From Latrodectus hesperus (Eukaryota; Arthropoda; Arachnida; Araneae; Theridiidae), in contig CM075853.1 of the NCBI GenBank assembly GCA_037975125.1, positions 39,021,113-39,085,112 on the forward strand: 64,000 nucleotides of DNA. The letters are read 5' to 3'. Position numbers and translations under genes: made by a program. Below, in pieces: positions 17,726 through 64,000 of the stretch. A model generated the notes under the pieces. It saw only the letters and a list, made by a program, of their open reading frames with translations, did no database searches and was not told the origin of the DNA. How positions within the stretch are numbered: position 1 is the first letter of the stretch; the number at the start of each line of letters is the position of its first letter.

Positions 17726-20700
17726 GCTGTCGTTTTTCTACTTTCTGCATATACGTATGGATGTCGGGATAGTTATTTGGAAATTCTCGTTGAGTTTCTC
17801 TTACCTTGACATAAATGTAGCTCACTGTCAATAAACATCTTTAGAAGACAAATGCATTCGATTATAGTATATATTAATTTATTAATAGGGTGAGGACATA
17901 ATGCATTAAAAAGGGAATAAAATAAATTTTTATGCATAATATTTATACCAGAGCTTGATTAAATAACAAGAGGCAACCAACTTTCAGGCAAATAGAAACG
18001 TTTTAATTCTTTCCATCGATTCACGAGGAATTCACTTCTAGTCACAAACCTTATATGATTCGAATTTAATTATCATTTGCTTATACGAGGTCACAGTTGT
18101 TGTTGCACCAGCATACCTGCCAATACCTAGCTCAAAGATGGGTTACTAGTTAGATGGAAGCAGCTAAGTAGGAGTCTTCATAAGTTAGAAGCAGGGATCA
18201 AGCAGAAGACCCCCTAATACTTGACTTGCCACTTCCAGAGATATCATTTCAAATAAAAGACATTGAGACCACGATTTATTTAAAATGCCCAAGTCGTTTT
18301 CAATAAGAAAGACGCCATCATTAGCAAACATGTACCACATAAAACATGCTACAAAATAGCAATACCATGTAAATATTAAAAGGGATAAGAATGCAAAGTA
18401 ATTCAAAAGTTGGTGGTTGAAGTTAAGCTATTTTCTAACTTCAATCATTAATAAAAACGATTTCACTCTTTTCAAATATGTTTGTGTCACTTGATTTCGT
18501 CACCATTATTTGAGAAAAACTGCTTAAACATTTAAAATTACGTAATTTTGATAACGTAAATTCAGTATGATAGTAAAATGTTTGAAATTATAAATCTTTG
18601 AAATTAAAAAGTAAAAAAAATATTTGAATTAAATAAATATTAATCGATTGTTGACAATTTCCTGCATTCGGTACTGGGATACTGAATTTTAACTTTGCTT
18701 GGGAATAAATGTCACCGTATTTCATTAATTTTACAGATCCGTAGAGAAATCAGTCACTATTAAGTAAATTTTTTTTTAAATTATGCTAATTTTGCTCAAG
18801 ATTTGCATTGTTTAGTGTTCATGGGAAGAGTTCCCTTTGCTTTTCAGAGAGAATTAAATTCAAATTATTGCTTTTAATAATTATGTTATGATTCTATTCC
18901 TAGTCAATCAACACACAGGTTGAGTATGTATTTCGTAAAATTCGGATTAACTATGAATTCAAAAATATAAATGTTTCGCTCATTATAACTAAAAATGTCA
19001 AGAAGATCAATAACTATTTACTTCAGAGGGACCAAGATTTGTATTCGTAGAGCACATTTATAATAAGAGTTACAATTTACTAAGAAACTGTAAATAATAT
19101 CATATGAATTTTCTTAGGTATTATACGTTCTAAAAGTTTTGTTTTGGTTCACAGGTGCTCGCTGGGTAACGATAAATGAGTAGTAGTTTCTGGCCTTGTT
19201 GTGGCATAGGGTTCAGTCACCCTTGTGTGCCCGCCATTGGATTAAAAAAAAAGCTTTGTAAAAAATCCAAAATGCTTGAAGTTATTTTGTTATTTTTCGA
19301 ATCTGAATTTCGAAAATTCTAAAATACATATCTTGCATTGAAAATCTATGTAATATTTCTAGATTTCTAAGAGAATTCTGGAATTTCAAGTTTTCCACGA
19401 GAGTTCTGTAATAAACTGTTCTAATTTTGTAATAAAAATGTGTTTTGCACAACAAAAGCTTCACTATAAATTTCCTGTATTTTTATTTTGTGTTTTACAT
19501 ATAAATCTTAATATTTTTATTTCGGTTTATTTTATTTTAGATCCTGATAATAAAACCGTAAATTGTTCATACTTATTTTATAAAATATCAATTGCTATAA
19601 TTTAAATAAAAAAGGGAAATTTTTGATATATACTAAATTATTTGAATTTAAAATTTGTAATTTGTTTAGCATTTCCTTAACATAAATTTTATATAGCAAA
19701 TCATCTTTTTAAAATTTTAACTATTTAGCTTTCTAAACCAATAAAAGTAATTCATTTTATTAAAAACTTTCGAAAATGATTTTTAAGTAGACAATAACTT
19801 GATTTTTTTCAAATTTTTTACATTTTTATTATTTACTAACTTTACATGTTCGTTTTGTGTACTATTTTAAAATAAATAAACAATAAAGATATCGTTAAGA
19901 CAAGTTTTCATAAATTCTTATCCTGGTGTTTTTCTTATTATTTTTATCTCATGGGTAGAATGAAGTAATTCATTTCATTTAAATTTAAACGAGAATTCTT
20001 TCAAGTTTCAACAATTTTATACTTAAATTTATTGCATTAAAAAAATGAAAGAAAGTATTATTGGTTTTAAACACAGAAGTCGAAATGAAAAACAAATATC
20101 GTTATTCGCAAGCAATATATCCGCTATTTCGCCGCAGATGGGTAATCTTAACGTGAGAAACTTGTTTACGTAAAAACTCTGTCGGAATTGAATTGCCACC
20201 CATATTCATACGTCACCATCCTCCAACAATGAGGGTAGTGAAATAATGGCAGGCATTGAACACCAAGGCAGATTCGTTTCTCTAGGACATCCTTGAGTTT
20301 TTACCACAGCTGCGAGTGTGACAAATCTTTGTCAGCAGTCGGTCATTCCACTTGGTAATTTCTACCTACGTGACTACAGATTCGCTCGCGTGTCGTAATG
20401 CCATACATTGCACGTGACAAAAGCCCATGGGATTTCGTAATAAAGAGCGGAAAACAGAAATTGGATTTCTAATTTTGAGGAGCATTGTAAACAAAAGAAC
20501 TACTGAAAATTTTACTTGTCTTCATCAAGGCTGTTGGCATCCAAATTATAAATTTCCTCATTCTTTGTTTGTGATACCGTGATTGTAAAATGTCTTATCG
20601 CAACTAAATTGGCGAAGTTTTTGGCAACGTTTTTAATAAAAAAAAGAAGGAAGCACTCTTGTGACATTCTAAATTATGTTAGTCGTTATTAATATTGATT

Positions 20701-21829
20701 ATATTATTTATTATCTATTAAATTTTTGAATAAATTATATTGTTATTGATTTAATAATTTTTGTAAATGAGATTCCTAAAAAATAAAAAGTTATGAAACA
20801 CTGAAGAAAGTAATAAAGATTGATAATGACATTTGTGTGTGTAAGTAATAGTTGTTAAAGTTAACTGTTGTAAAATAAAAAATAAATAAAAAAAAATCTA
20901 CAAGATATTAAAATCAATTGAATTTTTTTTTCAATTCCTAATATTAGTTCACTCTTTTTCTTTATATATGTCTTGTTCAATAATAAAATATTTTTTATTC
21001 ATGTAATCAAGTTCAAATACAATTTTTTAAACATGTAGTGGATGACTTTTGACAATTAATACAGTTTTTTTCACATATTAATTCCTCAATTAAATTTAAT
21101 GAATTCATTTTAGTTTTATATGGGAGAAAAATATTTTTCTTTGTTGATCTAAGTAGGAATTGACTGTAAATATATGGACAGTAAAAATTTTCGTTGTTGA
21201 TATAAATAGGAATTGACTGTAAATATATTGGCAATATAATTTTTTTTTGACTTAAGTAGAGGAAATTGACTTTAAATCTTTTTAAATTATTGTTTTTAAT
21301 TTTGAAGGCATCAGATGCGAAAGCATTGCACAAATATAAAACTGATCAAGGAACAAACGGTCAGTGCAGCAATATATAAGCCTGTGATTCGTATGATTTC
21401 ATGTGAAGAATACAAATAAAATTGCAGAAATTTGAGTTACATAAATAAATTGAAAAATTTAACTATTTCAAAACTTCAGCAAGTGTGTAATTCGATCACA
21501 ATATATTGTTATTATAATGTGAAGAAAAAGAAAATCCAGATCCATTTGCTTGACCGTAACTTTAAAACAATGCAATGATTAATCTCTTAAAGTAATTTTA
21601 AAAATAACTTTTAGATTTAGTTGTGAAATAAACTAAAAAAATCATAATAATAAATTCATTTTTATGAAATATATTATTAATCAGCCTACTAATTAAGGAT
21701 TCACATTTTTTGCGTTCAACTTAGAATAATTTCTAAATAAATAACTTAATATGTATATACAATTAGCAGTTAAATTACACATATATACATAACCATATAT
21801 TTATAAAATTTATTTTCTTTCTAATTCCT
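17726..21829. other. AT-rich intergenic DNA with GC-richer islands
   Basis: Islands at 18090-18240, 19150-19245 and 20110-20460 stand out by composition. The first contains GTTGTTGTTG, the reverse complement of the (CAA)n tails seen on the SINEs and non-LTR elements here, so it may be a decayed minus-strand retroelement end. The others are unassigned. Confidence 0.4.
18095..18240 (-). mobile_element. Possible decayed non-LTR or SINE 3' end, (CAA)n tail
   Basis: On the minus strand a moderately GC-rich segment ends TATGCTGGTGCAACAACAAC, similar to the GGGGCATGCAACAACAAC end of the element at 37048-37672. No coding remnant or target duplication could be recognised, so this rests on the tail alone. 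Confidence 0.3.
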
Positions 21830-22045
21830 CTGGCTGCCTTAGTATATACCTCTATTCAGCTCTACAATAGGCGAAGGTAATGGGATCTTATACAGTGGGT
21901 GTGCAAGCTTCTCTCCGAAAGTGAAGAGATAAAGAAAGACAAACACAGAGAGAAAGAAAGAGCATCCATGCCTTAATCCGGATTCGAACCTGAGACCTAC
22001 TGTTTCGAAACTAGGGACGCTAAACTCTCCACCATCAGTCGGCTG
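21830..22045 (-). mobile_element. tRNA-derived SINE fragment, minus strand
   Basis: Minus-strand reading gives a box A-like region (GTGGAGAGTTTAGCG) and a good box B (AGGTTCGAATCCGG, around 21980-21992), followed by GGCATGGATGCTCTTTC as in the copies at 4594 and 50840, then a pyrimidine-rich body. The remainder differs from those copies and no CAA tail is visible. Probably a related but diverged subfamily. Confidence 0.7.
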
Positions 22046-23274
22046 TATTTACACAATGAAAAGTTTTTTATTTTAATTTGTACATTAACAGGGGAATTCA
22101 GAAATCTTCTTATCTGAAAAAGTTCTCATTTATCTTATACTTCTTTATATTACTTCTTCATACATTATTGTCCTTTGATCTAAAAAAAAGAAAAAAAAGC
22201 TTTTCAGATTAAAGGACCATAATATATGAAGGAGCATAAAGAAATTCAGTAGGGAGAATTCGAACGTATCCTGACAAAATGTAAGGCATATGTAAGGAAT
22301 AATACAAAAAACATAAAAATGTTTATTTTGCAGCCATTTTCAGATATGACACAAGAATACTACCTCTTTACATAATACTTCTATTAAATGAATAGGTACT
22401 ATCAGTGAAAAATAAGGTTCAGAATATCTTTAATATGCGTTTTATTTTTATCCAGTAGAAAAATACATCATATTGGAAGTTATTTATGTCTATAATTACA
22501 ACATACGTAGGTAATTTTTACATGGTTACTTATAAAATATATAATTTCGATTATAACAATACATTTATTGCTTTAAAATATATAATTTATAAGCTACACG
22601 CAATTGAATTTTAGTGATACTTCAAGCGTCAGATTTAATTTTTGCTCTGATTTATCTACTTGTGGGCGCCCACAGAAGAAATACATGCTCGGGGGGGGAG
22701 GAAGTGAACCCCGGATGTATCGGTACTCTGAATCGGGACTGAAAACAGATTAAGAATGGAATTTTCGAACATAATCCATGAATTAAAAAAATTATTTTCT
22801 ATTAGAATCCCACCAATACTTTCCAATTCATAAGCACTCTCATAATTTAGGTCACTTGATTAAAATGATTGGAAATTAAAATCTTTACTACTGTAAATCA
22901 TTTGAGGGAATGATAGTGTCATCTTTATAGATTATAAGAACTGCATTAAATCCTCTTATCGGATTATCAATGATGTCTAAATTTAAAAAATGTTACTGTT
23001 TTATAAAAAAATGTTACTGTTTTATAAAGACGTATTTTAATATTAAGAGAAATAGAAATTTTTAAATGATTTTCTAATGAAGTCAGCATATTCAGTTTTA
23101 AGAAATGAATATTTTATTATTTTATTTTTGAGTTTGTGAGTGTGATAATACGTTTGTTATGTATTGAGACTCCAATTTATTCGAATGTAAATTTGTGTTG
23201 ATTTATTCCAATTTTTATAAATGGGGATTTTCTGAGGAATTAATGCATTCCTCGGATAATTGGGAATTTACTGT
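22046..23274. other. AT-rich DNA with a short GC-rich patch
   Basis: Nothing coding was recognised. At 22660-22735 there is an eight-base G run and a GAAGTGAACCCCGGAT segment that could be an old, reversed tRNA-like SINE head, too degraded to call. Confidence 0.4.
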
Positions 23275-23312
23275 GTATATATATATATATATATATACAC
23301 ACATGCACACAC
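23275..23312. repeat. (TA)n-(CA)n microsatellite flanking a SINE
   Basis: TA units followed by CA units directly precede the SINE at 23313; a CA-then-TA tract follows it at about 23664-23680. Confidence 0.85.
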
Positions 23313-23670
23313 AGAGCGACATAGTAGCCTAGTGGTTAGGGCATCAGCTTTCCGCCTGGAAAAACGGGATTCGATTCATAATGCCCCAAAAGTGCCGCCG
23401 AGCCCGATATAATTGCTCGTTAAATATGTAGAATCGAAAGTCCTGTGATAGGTCATTGAGCAGTTACCATGGGTGTAATAGTCTGGAAAAAATCTCCCCC
23501 TTAGGGATCAATGTCAAAATTCAGGGAGGGATTCCTCTGGTGGTGCCATCTGTTGGAGGAGTTAAGAACAAAGTCGTACTTTCACCTTCGTGGTGCTGTG
23601 GTTAAACGAAAGACGTATAGCCAAAAAGCATGGTGAACTTGACTTGTCCAAGTGTCAAAAGTAACACACA
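23313..23670 (+). mobile_element. tRNA-derived SINE with a different head, plus strand
   Basis: A perfect box A (TAGCCTAGTGG, about 23325-23335) and a slightly decayed box B (GGATTCGATTC, 23367-23377) mark a tRNA-like head unlike that of the copies at 4594 and 50840. A long central region follows with GGGAGGGATTCCTCTGGTGG and TGGTGCCATCTG segments. From about 23567 the sequence AAGTCGTACTTTCACCTTCG through GACTTGTCCAAGTGTCA matches the 3' cassette of the minus-strand SINE at 4594-4902. The tail runs into CA/TA repeats. Confidence 0.8.
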
Positions 23671-23680
23671 CATATATATA

Positions 23681-25068
23681 GACAACTGCTGGCCACCCAA
23701 ATTACACAACACCAAGAAAAACAACAGATATCACAACAAAATTTATGTTGTAGATAACATGTTGACCAAGTATTAAATGATTAAATTTATAGACTTCTGT
23801 GAAGTGTGGCTAATGCCAAAATCTGTAGCCAGAGTAGACGCCATTGTTGGAGATCACCGCTGCCACACGCCTCGGCATTGATTCAAAGAGACTTTGGATG
23901 TGTCCTTCGGGTACAGCAGACCAAGCAACTTTTATACGTTGCCAAAGTTGATCTGGTGTGGCAGCTGGGGATGTAATGTGGGTCAATCGCTGAGCAACCA
24001 TAGACCACATGTTTTCTATCAGCGAAAGTTCCGAAGAGCGACCCTGCCAGGGAAGCAATTCAATCTGGTGATTGACAAAGAATCTTTGGACAAAGAGGGT
24101 CACGTGTGGTCACGCATTATCCTGTTCAAATCAAGGCAAGCCCTGAAGGTAAGGAAAAACAACTGGCTGCAACACCTTGTAGATGTAGCCCTAGCTATTT
24201 AAAGTATCGGCAATGCGTACTAGAGGAGTGTGAGTGTGATATCCAATACCGCCTCATACCATAATACCCGGTGCAGGCCTAGTGTGGCGGTGCATAACGC
24301 AGCTGTTCAGCATCCGCTTTCCACGGTGTCTCCAGATTCGAATGCGATCATCGCGGTGTTGTAGAACGTAGCATGACACGTCAGTAAATGCAATTTCATT
24401 CTATTCTGCTGTCCACACCCTTCTTTCATTGCACCATTGGTGGCGGAGACTATGGTTCTGCGTCAAAGGCAGATGAAGTAATGGACGTCTTGAAGACAGA
24501 GCACTCTGCTGTAATCGGCGTCGAATGGTACGCGCAGACACTGGATGATGCGTTACAGACTGAATGTGCTGTACTATAGTTCGTGATGCGGCTGATCCGT
24601 CACTGTCATGCGCACAATTTGCCTGTCAGCACTTAAAGTGGTGCACTGAGGTGGATACGATCGAACACGTCGGTCCGTCCTGCTTACAGCGATCACATAT
24701 CTGCATTACAGTTGTTTGGTTTCATCCAACACGACTACCGATTTCCCTGAAAGGTAATCTACAATCTCGGTAGGTCACTATCCTTCCTCTATCGAACTCG
24801 GATACTTGAACAAAAAATGATCGCTGTTTTCCACAAGGCATAATTCATCGTTTTTTTTGTTTGTTTTTTTTTGAAAAACCACAAAAACAACACAATTGCC
24901 GAAATTGATATCCTCTAAATTTCCAAGGGTAAATAGGGCTTTGAAGTGGCGCCACAGGCGCGCGTGATGTGCGACTGCGCTGAAATTCTAATCATTTGCA
25001 TATCTCACTTCCGCTATTGCATGTTGTATATTTCATGTTTTTTACAGTTGCATTTACAAAGGCCAACA

Positions 25069-25071
<3 letters not shown>
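23681..25071 (-). mobile_element. Tcb1-like Tc1 transposon, about 1.39 kb, inactive
   Basis: The ends are imperfect inverted repeats: GACAACTGCTGGCCACCC on the left and, read inward from the right, CACTGTTGGCCTTTG. Both outer flanks are TA repeats (short on the left, about 32 units on the right). The minus strand encodes a degraded transposase. The element sits immediately after the SINE at 23313-23670, so the insertion target was the TA tract trailing that SINE or an adjoining one. Confidence 0.85.
23810..24780 (-). pseudogene. Tcb1-like DD34E transposase, degraded
   Basis: Minus-strand reading gives PAPGIMV then a stop where Trp is expected, GGIGYHTHTPLVRIADTLNS then a stop, KVLQPVVFPYLQGLP, then FEQDNA with the second catalytic Asp. 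A stop replaces the usual Arg before PHVTLFVQRFFVNHQIELLP, and LSLIENMWSMVAQRL carries the catalytic Glu, 34 residues after that Asp. The C-terminal part to the stop at 23810 is open (97 codons). Several stops look like decay of Trp, Gln and Arg codons. Upstream of about 24400 the N-terminal half is too degraded to follow with confidence. Confidence 0.85.

Positions 25072-25136
<65 letters not shown>
25072..25136. repeat. (TA)n microsatellite, about 32 units
   Basis: Uninterrupted TA repeat touching the right end of the Tcb1-like element. Confidence 0.97.
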
Positions 25137-25139
<3 letters not shown>

Positions 25140-28100
25140 ATTTTAACAGCAAAAATTTTCAAGATACAAAATAATGAAATAAACACTTTTTAAAGAAATT
25201 CTATTTTGAGGTGCAATTTCAAAATATTTTGTTTCATTACTTTCTATGCTTGCTCATTTTTTTGGTTTCACTAAATATGTAATTCAATCTGTTTTAGTTA
25301 ATTTCGTTATGAAAATTCAAAACTAGTAGCTTACAAGAAAAAGGTTTTAGAAGCGAATTTTACAAAATTCTGTGTACTGTCCAAGTAACAGTAATGGGAA
25401 AACGTCCAGCATAATTCATTTCAGTTTTTGGAAAGTCTATAAAAACAATAGAAAAAGGAAATAGAATTTTTTTGAAGGAAATATAAAACTTATTTCCTAC
25501 AGGTGCAACATATTTTGTACAGGGACACTCTTTTGTATCTACTTTTTTGGAATAGATAAAAAGAAAGGAATGTCAGTCAGGCAGGTTTATTCAGAATTAA
25601 TGATGGACATTTAATGACACGGTAAATAACCAAGAACATGAAAATTATAATTGGACTTGTGCAATTACATTTTTAATATTTTTCCCCTTCTTTTATAATA
25701 GACGAAACTTTTTCGTCACGGAAAGGCCATTATGATGGGGGGGGGATAACAGCATTAATAAAACAATTCGTTAAATTATTCTTTGCCATTTTTATTCTAC
25801 GCAGAGAGTTTCAATGAAGTAAGTTAGTATAATTTTTTGTCTTATCTCCATATACTATATGAATATCCATGGAAAAGCAATTATTATAAAATAATAAATG
25901 TAAAAAAGAAGGCAAACAAATGGTCTATATATTTCTATAGAATATGCTTCGTAGTAGAGCAGTGATGCCTTTTTTAAGTTTGATACAATAAAGAGTGACA
26001 ATAGAAACCTACAAATACAAAAAATTGGCCAGGGAATATACGATGTTCGTCACTTCTCAGCAGAACATCAATATGAACCACGATACAAGTTTAGAACAAT
26101 AAGCGTCTCCATTATTCCCTCCTATAGCAATACGAGGGTTGAGTGGACGAGAATACGATCGGTAGAGAAACCATGCAGTTAGTTTTTTTTCGCTTAATCA
26201 GACCGTTGCAACACTTTGTAATGGATGTAACTTGTCAGTTTTAACGAAGGGACACTAATTTAAGTCTGAACTTGTCTAATGATAGCTTGCCCACAGATAT
26301 ACATGAGTCACCTCAAACTTGTGTTATTTAGATGGTTAGAATGGGTTCATAGGAAAAACTAATAAAAACCCATGCATCATTATACACATTTTTAAATTAA
26401 AAACGTAGTGGATACCGTTGTAATCAAGACATAAAATTTTTAATGGGAGAATTTTCACAAGACTAATTAAATGAGTATGAATAAAAAATATAATTTGCAA
26501 GTTCTATTATTTCAAAACCAAAATTCCTGAATTAATTACAATGAAATTTTTTAGTAGGGAATTCTATAGTAGGGAATAGTAGGGATTCTATAGTAGGAAA
26601 TAGTAGGGAATTCAAATTTCTATTAGTAATTTATAACGGTATATATTTTCAGAATATATTCAGTATATATTTTCTGAACAATGGAAATAAAATATTTGAA
26701 TCTTTCTCTAATAAGTAAAATACTTTTCAAAATGTTCTAGGCAAATTTTCATAAATATCAATTTTTTTTTAATACGCCAGCAATTAAATTATGTTGCATT
26801 CAATTTTGGGGACAACCAAGAAAATTTATTAATTTTCATGTTTCTGCTATATTATTAACACAGAAATTATAATTTATATTCAGGCATAAAAACCTATAAA
26901 ACTTACAATCCGAAACTTAACAAATTAATTTTCAGAAAAATTTTAAAGGAAATAAACATGAAAAATTTAGACAGTGAGATGTTGACAGTTAAATAGGAAC
27001 ACTCTAGAAATGGGAGGTAAGCAAATTTGTTATTTACTGTTTAATGATTTTTAAATTGAAGAACAATAAAGGATATATTTTTATTAAAATTGTTAATCTA
27101 CTCATTGAAAATTTTTTATTTCTTTCAAATGTAAGCAATACTTTAATAATGTAAGTACAAAAAAATTATTTACACATAAATTCATTAATCACTATATCAA
27201 AAAGTATGCAACTTAAGATTAGAGAATTTATTTCATAATCATTGCTTTAATGAAATAATTATTCTCTGATGAAGTTTTTATATAAAATTAGATTTCCCAT
27301 AAAAATACACGAACTAATAAAATTTACCTTAACATATTCTGGATTGCAACGGACTTTCCAGGGATTCATCCTCAGATCCCCTGCTAGTCATCAATTTTCT
27401 GTCAACAAATTCTGTATATTAAGTTCTAAAACTAAAAGCAAATGTTTTTAAGAAAATTTTAATACTACTTATGAGCCATATTCAAAAATAAAAATATATC
27501 AGGTAAGATTAAGTTATGGAGAGTGTAATTATGATGTTATAGAAATTCATACATTGATATTCAACTTAATATCACAAAAGGAATTTAAATAAATTCATTG
27601 TGCTAACAAATTTTTGAAGAAAAGTTTAAGGATGTATTTCGGTAGAATTTTAAACTGTTTATCGATAATCATTATGAGAAAGAGAGATGCTATTATGAAA
27701 ACAATTTGAGAATTAAAAAAGTTACATGACCCAGTCTAGTTTCATTGACAGAATATTACCTTATGAAGTATATAGTTTGTAACCAAATAAATTCAAAAAG
27801 AACACATGGATTATTATTTCCGAAATCAAACCCACTCCAAAAATAGCAGGTTAAATAAATGTTGAGTAAAGAAAATGGAAACAAGGGATAATCGTTTTTA
27901 AAAAGATCATATATAATAGGATATATTTGTGTAATTATAGTAAACAATATTTCAATATTTTAACCCAGCAAATATAGAACCATGGAAAAAATATAGATAT
28001 AATTTCTTTGAGCACTATTATAATTTTAATAAATTCCCTTTTTTATGGAAAAATATTAAAAACATACAAGACATAACTAGCTTAAGTAATGCTTGATAAT

Positions 28101-28157
28101 CAGACGATTATTATTTCGAAAAAAATATTAATTGATCAAACATATACACTAATTTTT
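25137..28157. other. AT-rich intergenic DNA
   Basis: No gene, RNA or mobile element recognised. A nine-base G run occurs near 25738-25746, and a short tandem duplication of tctatagtaggga-type units near 26563-26612. A mildly GC-richer segment at 26040-26190 is unassigned. Confidence 0.5.
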
Positions 28158-28415
28158 TTATAATTTAAAAGCATTAATCTCAAGAAAATTTACTAATTGA
28201 TATGCCTTGCCTCTCATTATGCCTTTGTGACACAGAAGGCCACAAGTTTCTGCCATTCTGTCAATACCATTGCTGTTTTTCTTACCAGTTTCCAGCTGGC
28301 CAGCCTGAAATTCATTTAGAATCATCTGCTTAAAAGCTATTTTAGATCGGCCTTTCTTCCTGTACTCATCTGGTAATATAGTATAATTAGCCAAGTTCAC
28401 ATAATTGACATACAT
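28158..28415 (-). CDS. Unrecognised ORF or exon, up to 85 codons
   Basis: An open frame on the same strand as, and about 1.2 kb downstream of, the myosin stop codon. Its middle (about residues 17-72) is rich in Lys, Glu, Gln, Arg and Gly with two Cys in a CGLLCHKG segment, and its base composition is clearly less AT-rich than the flanks, unlike random frames here. Possible splice sites are TTACCAG near the start and GTAAGA or GTAAAT inside or at the end. It could be the last exon of another gene, an insert in the myosin 3' UTR or a decayed copy. I do not recognise the protein. Confidence 0.3.
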   Translation of the reverse strand: MYVNYVNLANYTILPDEYRKKGRSKIAFKQMILNEFQAGQLETGKKNSNGIDRMAETCGLLCHKGIMRGKAYQLVNFLEINAFKL

Positions 28416-29534
28416 AATTGAATATCTTTTTATTCTTTAATATTATAAAATATTTTATGTAAAGCTAAAAAACAAATTTATTTACAAACATACAAAGAAA
28501 AAATATTTTAAAATTTATTTTTCAATTGAAAATTTGAAAAATTTTACCAAATATAAATTTATAAATACTATTTATTTAAATAACTATGTTAACTTAATAC
28601 ATAATACACATCTTAGATATGTACAGTATTAAAACCATTGAAAGAGAAATACTAATAAGGATAATTTATTAGAGAAAATATAAGAAATCAATAAACATCA
28701 TGTTATTAATAAAATAAAAATTTATTGAAAAGACTAGTAATACATTTGTACAAAAGTAAAAATGCATATTTTGAATTTCACAAACAAACTAAAAGTTCTA
28801 CATTACATTTCTAAGTGTTTTATATACAAGAAACTAATTTATAAAAAGCTCCATGAATTTTTCAGTATATTCACCAAACAATATTTTAACAGTATGTTTC
28901 TTAATTTCAACATAAAATTATTTGTGATTAAAGAAACTCAAAAAAATTTAATTGTTTGTCACATACATTATATAAAAATTTAGTATTATTGATATATAAC
29001 ACAAAAACATAAAAAAAGTTTACTTATGTACAAAAACATTTTCTTTTAAAATTTTATACTTAAGAGTATAAGTATCACAGATAAGATTATTTGTCCGCAT
29101 CACTAATAAGCATAAAAAGTAGTACTGAAAATTATGTGCTATATGCATATAATTACTGAATTTCAAAAGAGTATACATATATATATTTTTTTTTGCCTCT
29201 CAAGTTGGTCATAATATAAAAATGTTATAAATATAAATTTACAACAGAACACAATAAGCATTTAAATATATTAAAAAATATTGTAAGACTTAAAAATAAA
29301 ATAATGCTTTTATTTTTAATAATGAATGCAAAAATCATTTGAGAGTAAATAAATATACATTTATGATAAAATTTACATTTCTAAATAAGGTGAGACATGC
29401 AGTAAAAAATAATTATAAAGAATTTCATTTAAAATTTTGTGATAGAAAGTGAATTTGTATTAAACTATATTTCACATAAAAAATCCACTGTATACATATT
29501 TGAAAATATCTCTAGTAGATAAATATTTCTTCAT

Positions 29535-29540
29535 TTTATT
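29535..29540 (-). terminator. Possible polyadenylation signal of the myosin gene
   Basis: AATAAA on the minus strand, 119 bases after the stop codon. In DNA this AT-rich the hexamer is common, so the call is tentative. Confidence 0.25.
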
Positions 29541-29658
29541 TCGATACTAAAATTAATTCAATGACTAACTAGCAGAAAGGCACACATCCAGGAACTACTT
29601 AAAAATGTAAGTTTAAAAGTCCATATAACATGATGTGATACAGATAACATTGTTAAGA

Positions 29659-63681
<34,023 letters not shown>

Positions 63682-64000
63682 CTAAAAGAAAAGAACACAC
63701 CATTACACATTTTATTATATATTCTGATTAATATGGAAAAAAGAATTTAAATATCTTTGTTAAAGTGGCTTAAGAGATTCAATAAAATTTAACATTCCTT
63801 ACAAATATACATTAACAATTCAACCCCATTTTCATACATTAATATAAATTATGAAACTTTTCATTTAACTTTATAAATTTCACATCAACTGTTTTCCAGT
63901 TGATGTACAATAATAATTTGACACTAATATGTTAAGTCACAAAAAGAGACAAATATTATTTAAACCAATACGTATTTTAAGGAAATCACATTTACTTCTA

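Noticed and set aside
23894..24773. Plus-strand ORFs in the Tcb1-like element
   Set aside because: Antisense shadows; the minus-strand frames match transposase motifs.
24992..25193. Tyr-Ile repeat ORFs over (TA)n tracts (also at 41351-41533, 51049-51240, 57881-58135)
   Set aside because: They are direct translations of TA microsatellites with no start context or conserved flanks.
63990..64000. Possible next myosin exon at the right edge, ending before GTAAATG
   Set aside because: The bases before the GT would complete the split codon as Asn, not the expected Ser of the P-loop, and too little sequence is visible.

Overview
The window is strongly AT-rich eukaryotic nuclear DNA with long introns, GT-AG splice sites, many (TA)n microsatellites and decayed transposons. 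The gene content and the style of the Tc1-like element on the right of the accessory half (Tcb1-like transposase) suggest an arthropod, most likely a spider or other arachnid; this is inference, since no database could be searched. Both recognised genes lie on the minus strand.

Left end (about 0.5-4.2 kb): a secreted single-Kunitz (BPTI-type) protein. A signal-peptide exon (4102-4159) and a Kunitz exon (506-730) join in phase across a 3.4 kb intron. The six cysteines have the exact canonical spacing, and the P1 position is Leu. The C-terminal end is probably beyond the left edge.

Middle (about 4.2-29 kb): no recognised host gene, but a transposon graveyard. It holds tRNA-derived SINEs (4594-4902, 21830-22045, 23313-23670), a 567 bp Tc1/mariner deletion derivative with terminal inverted repeats (9758-10324), a 1.5 kb Tc1-like DD34E element with TA target duplication and a broken transposase (16191-17723), and a Tcb1-like element (23681-25071) inserted in a TA microsatellite. 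A few GC-richer islands and two possible orphan exons (8874-8972 and around 28158-28415) remain unexplained.

Right half (29.66-64.0 kb): one gene fills it, a long-tailed class I myosin of the myosin Ie/If type, read right to left. I placed 25 coding exons; every junction keeps phase and the joined frame has 1007 complete codons before a stop. It starts in the middle of the P-loop serine, so roughly the first 110 residues lie beyond the right edge. The order is motor domain, one IQ motif, TH1 membrane-binding domain, proline-rich TH2 and C-terminal SH3. Its introns carry three retroelement insertions with visible target-site duplications (two 5'-truncated non-LTR elements and one SINE), all antisense to the gene, plus large (TA)n tracts, one of which ends about 11 bases from a splice donor.

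The most interesting structure beyond the genes is a mosaic SINE/LINE system. SINEs with different tRNA-like heads share a 3' cassette, SINEs with the same head have different 3' ends, and most of the SINEs and both non-LTR elements end in (CAA)n-type tails, which suggests a common mobilising machinery.
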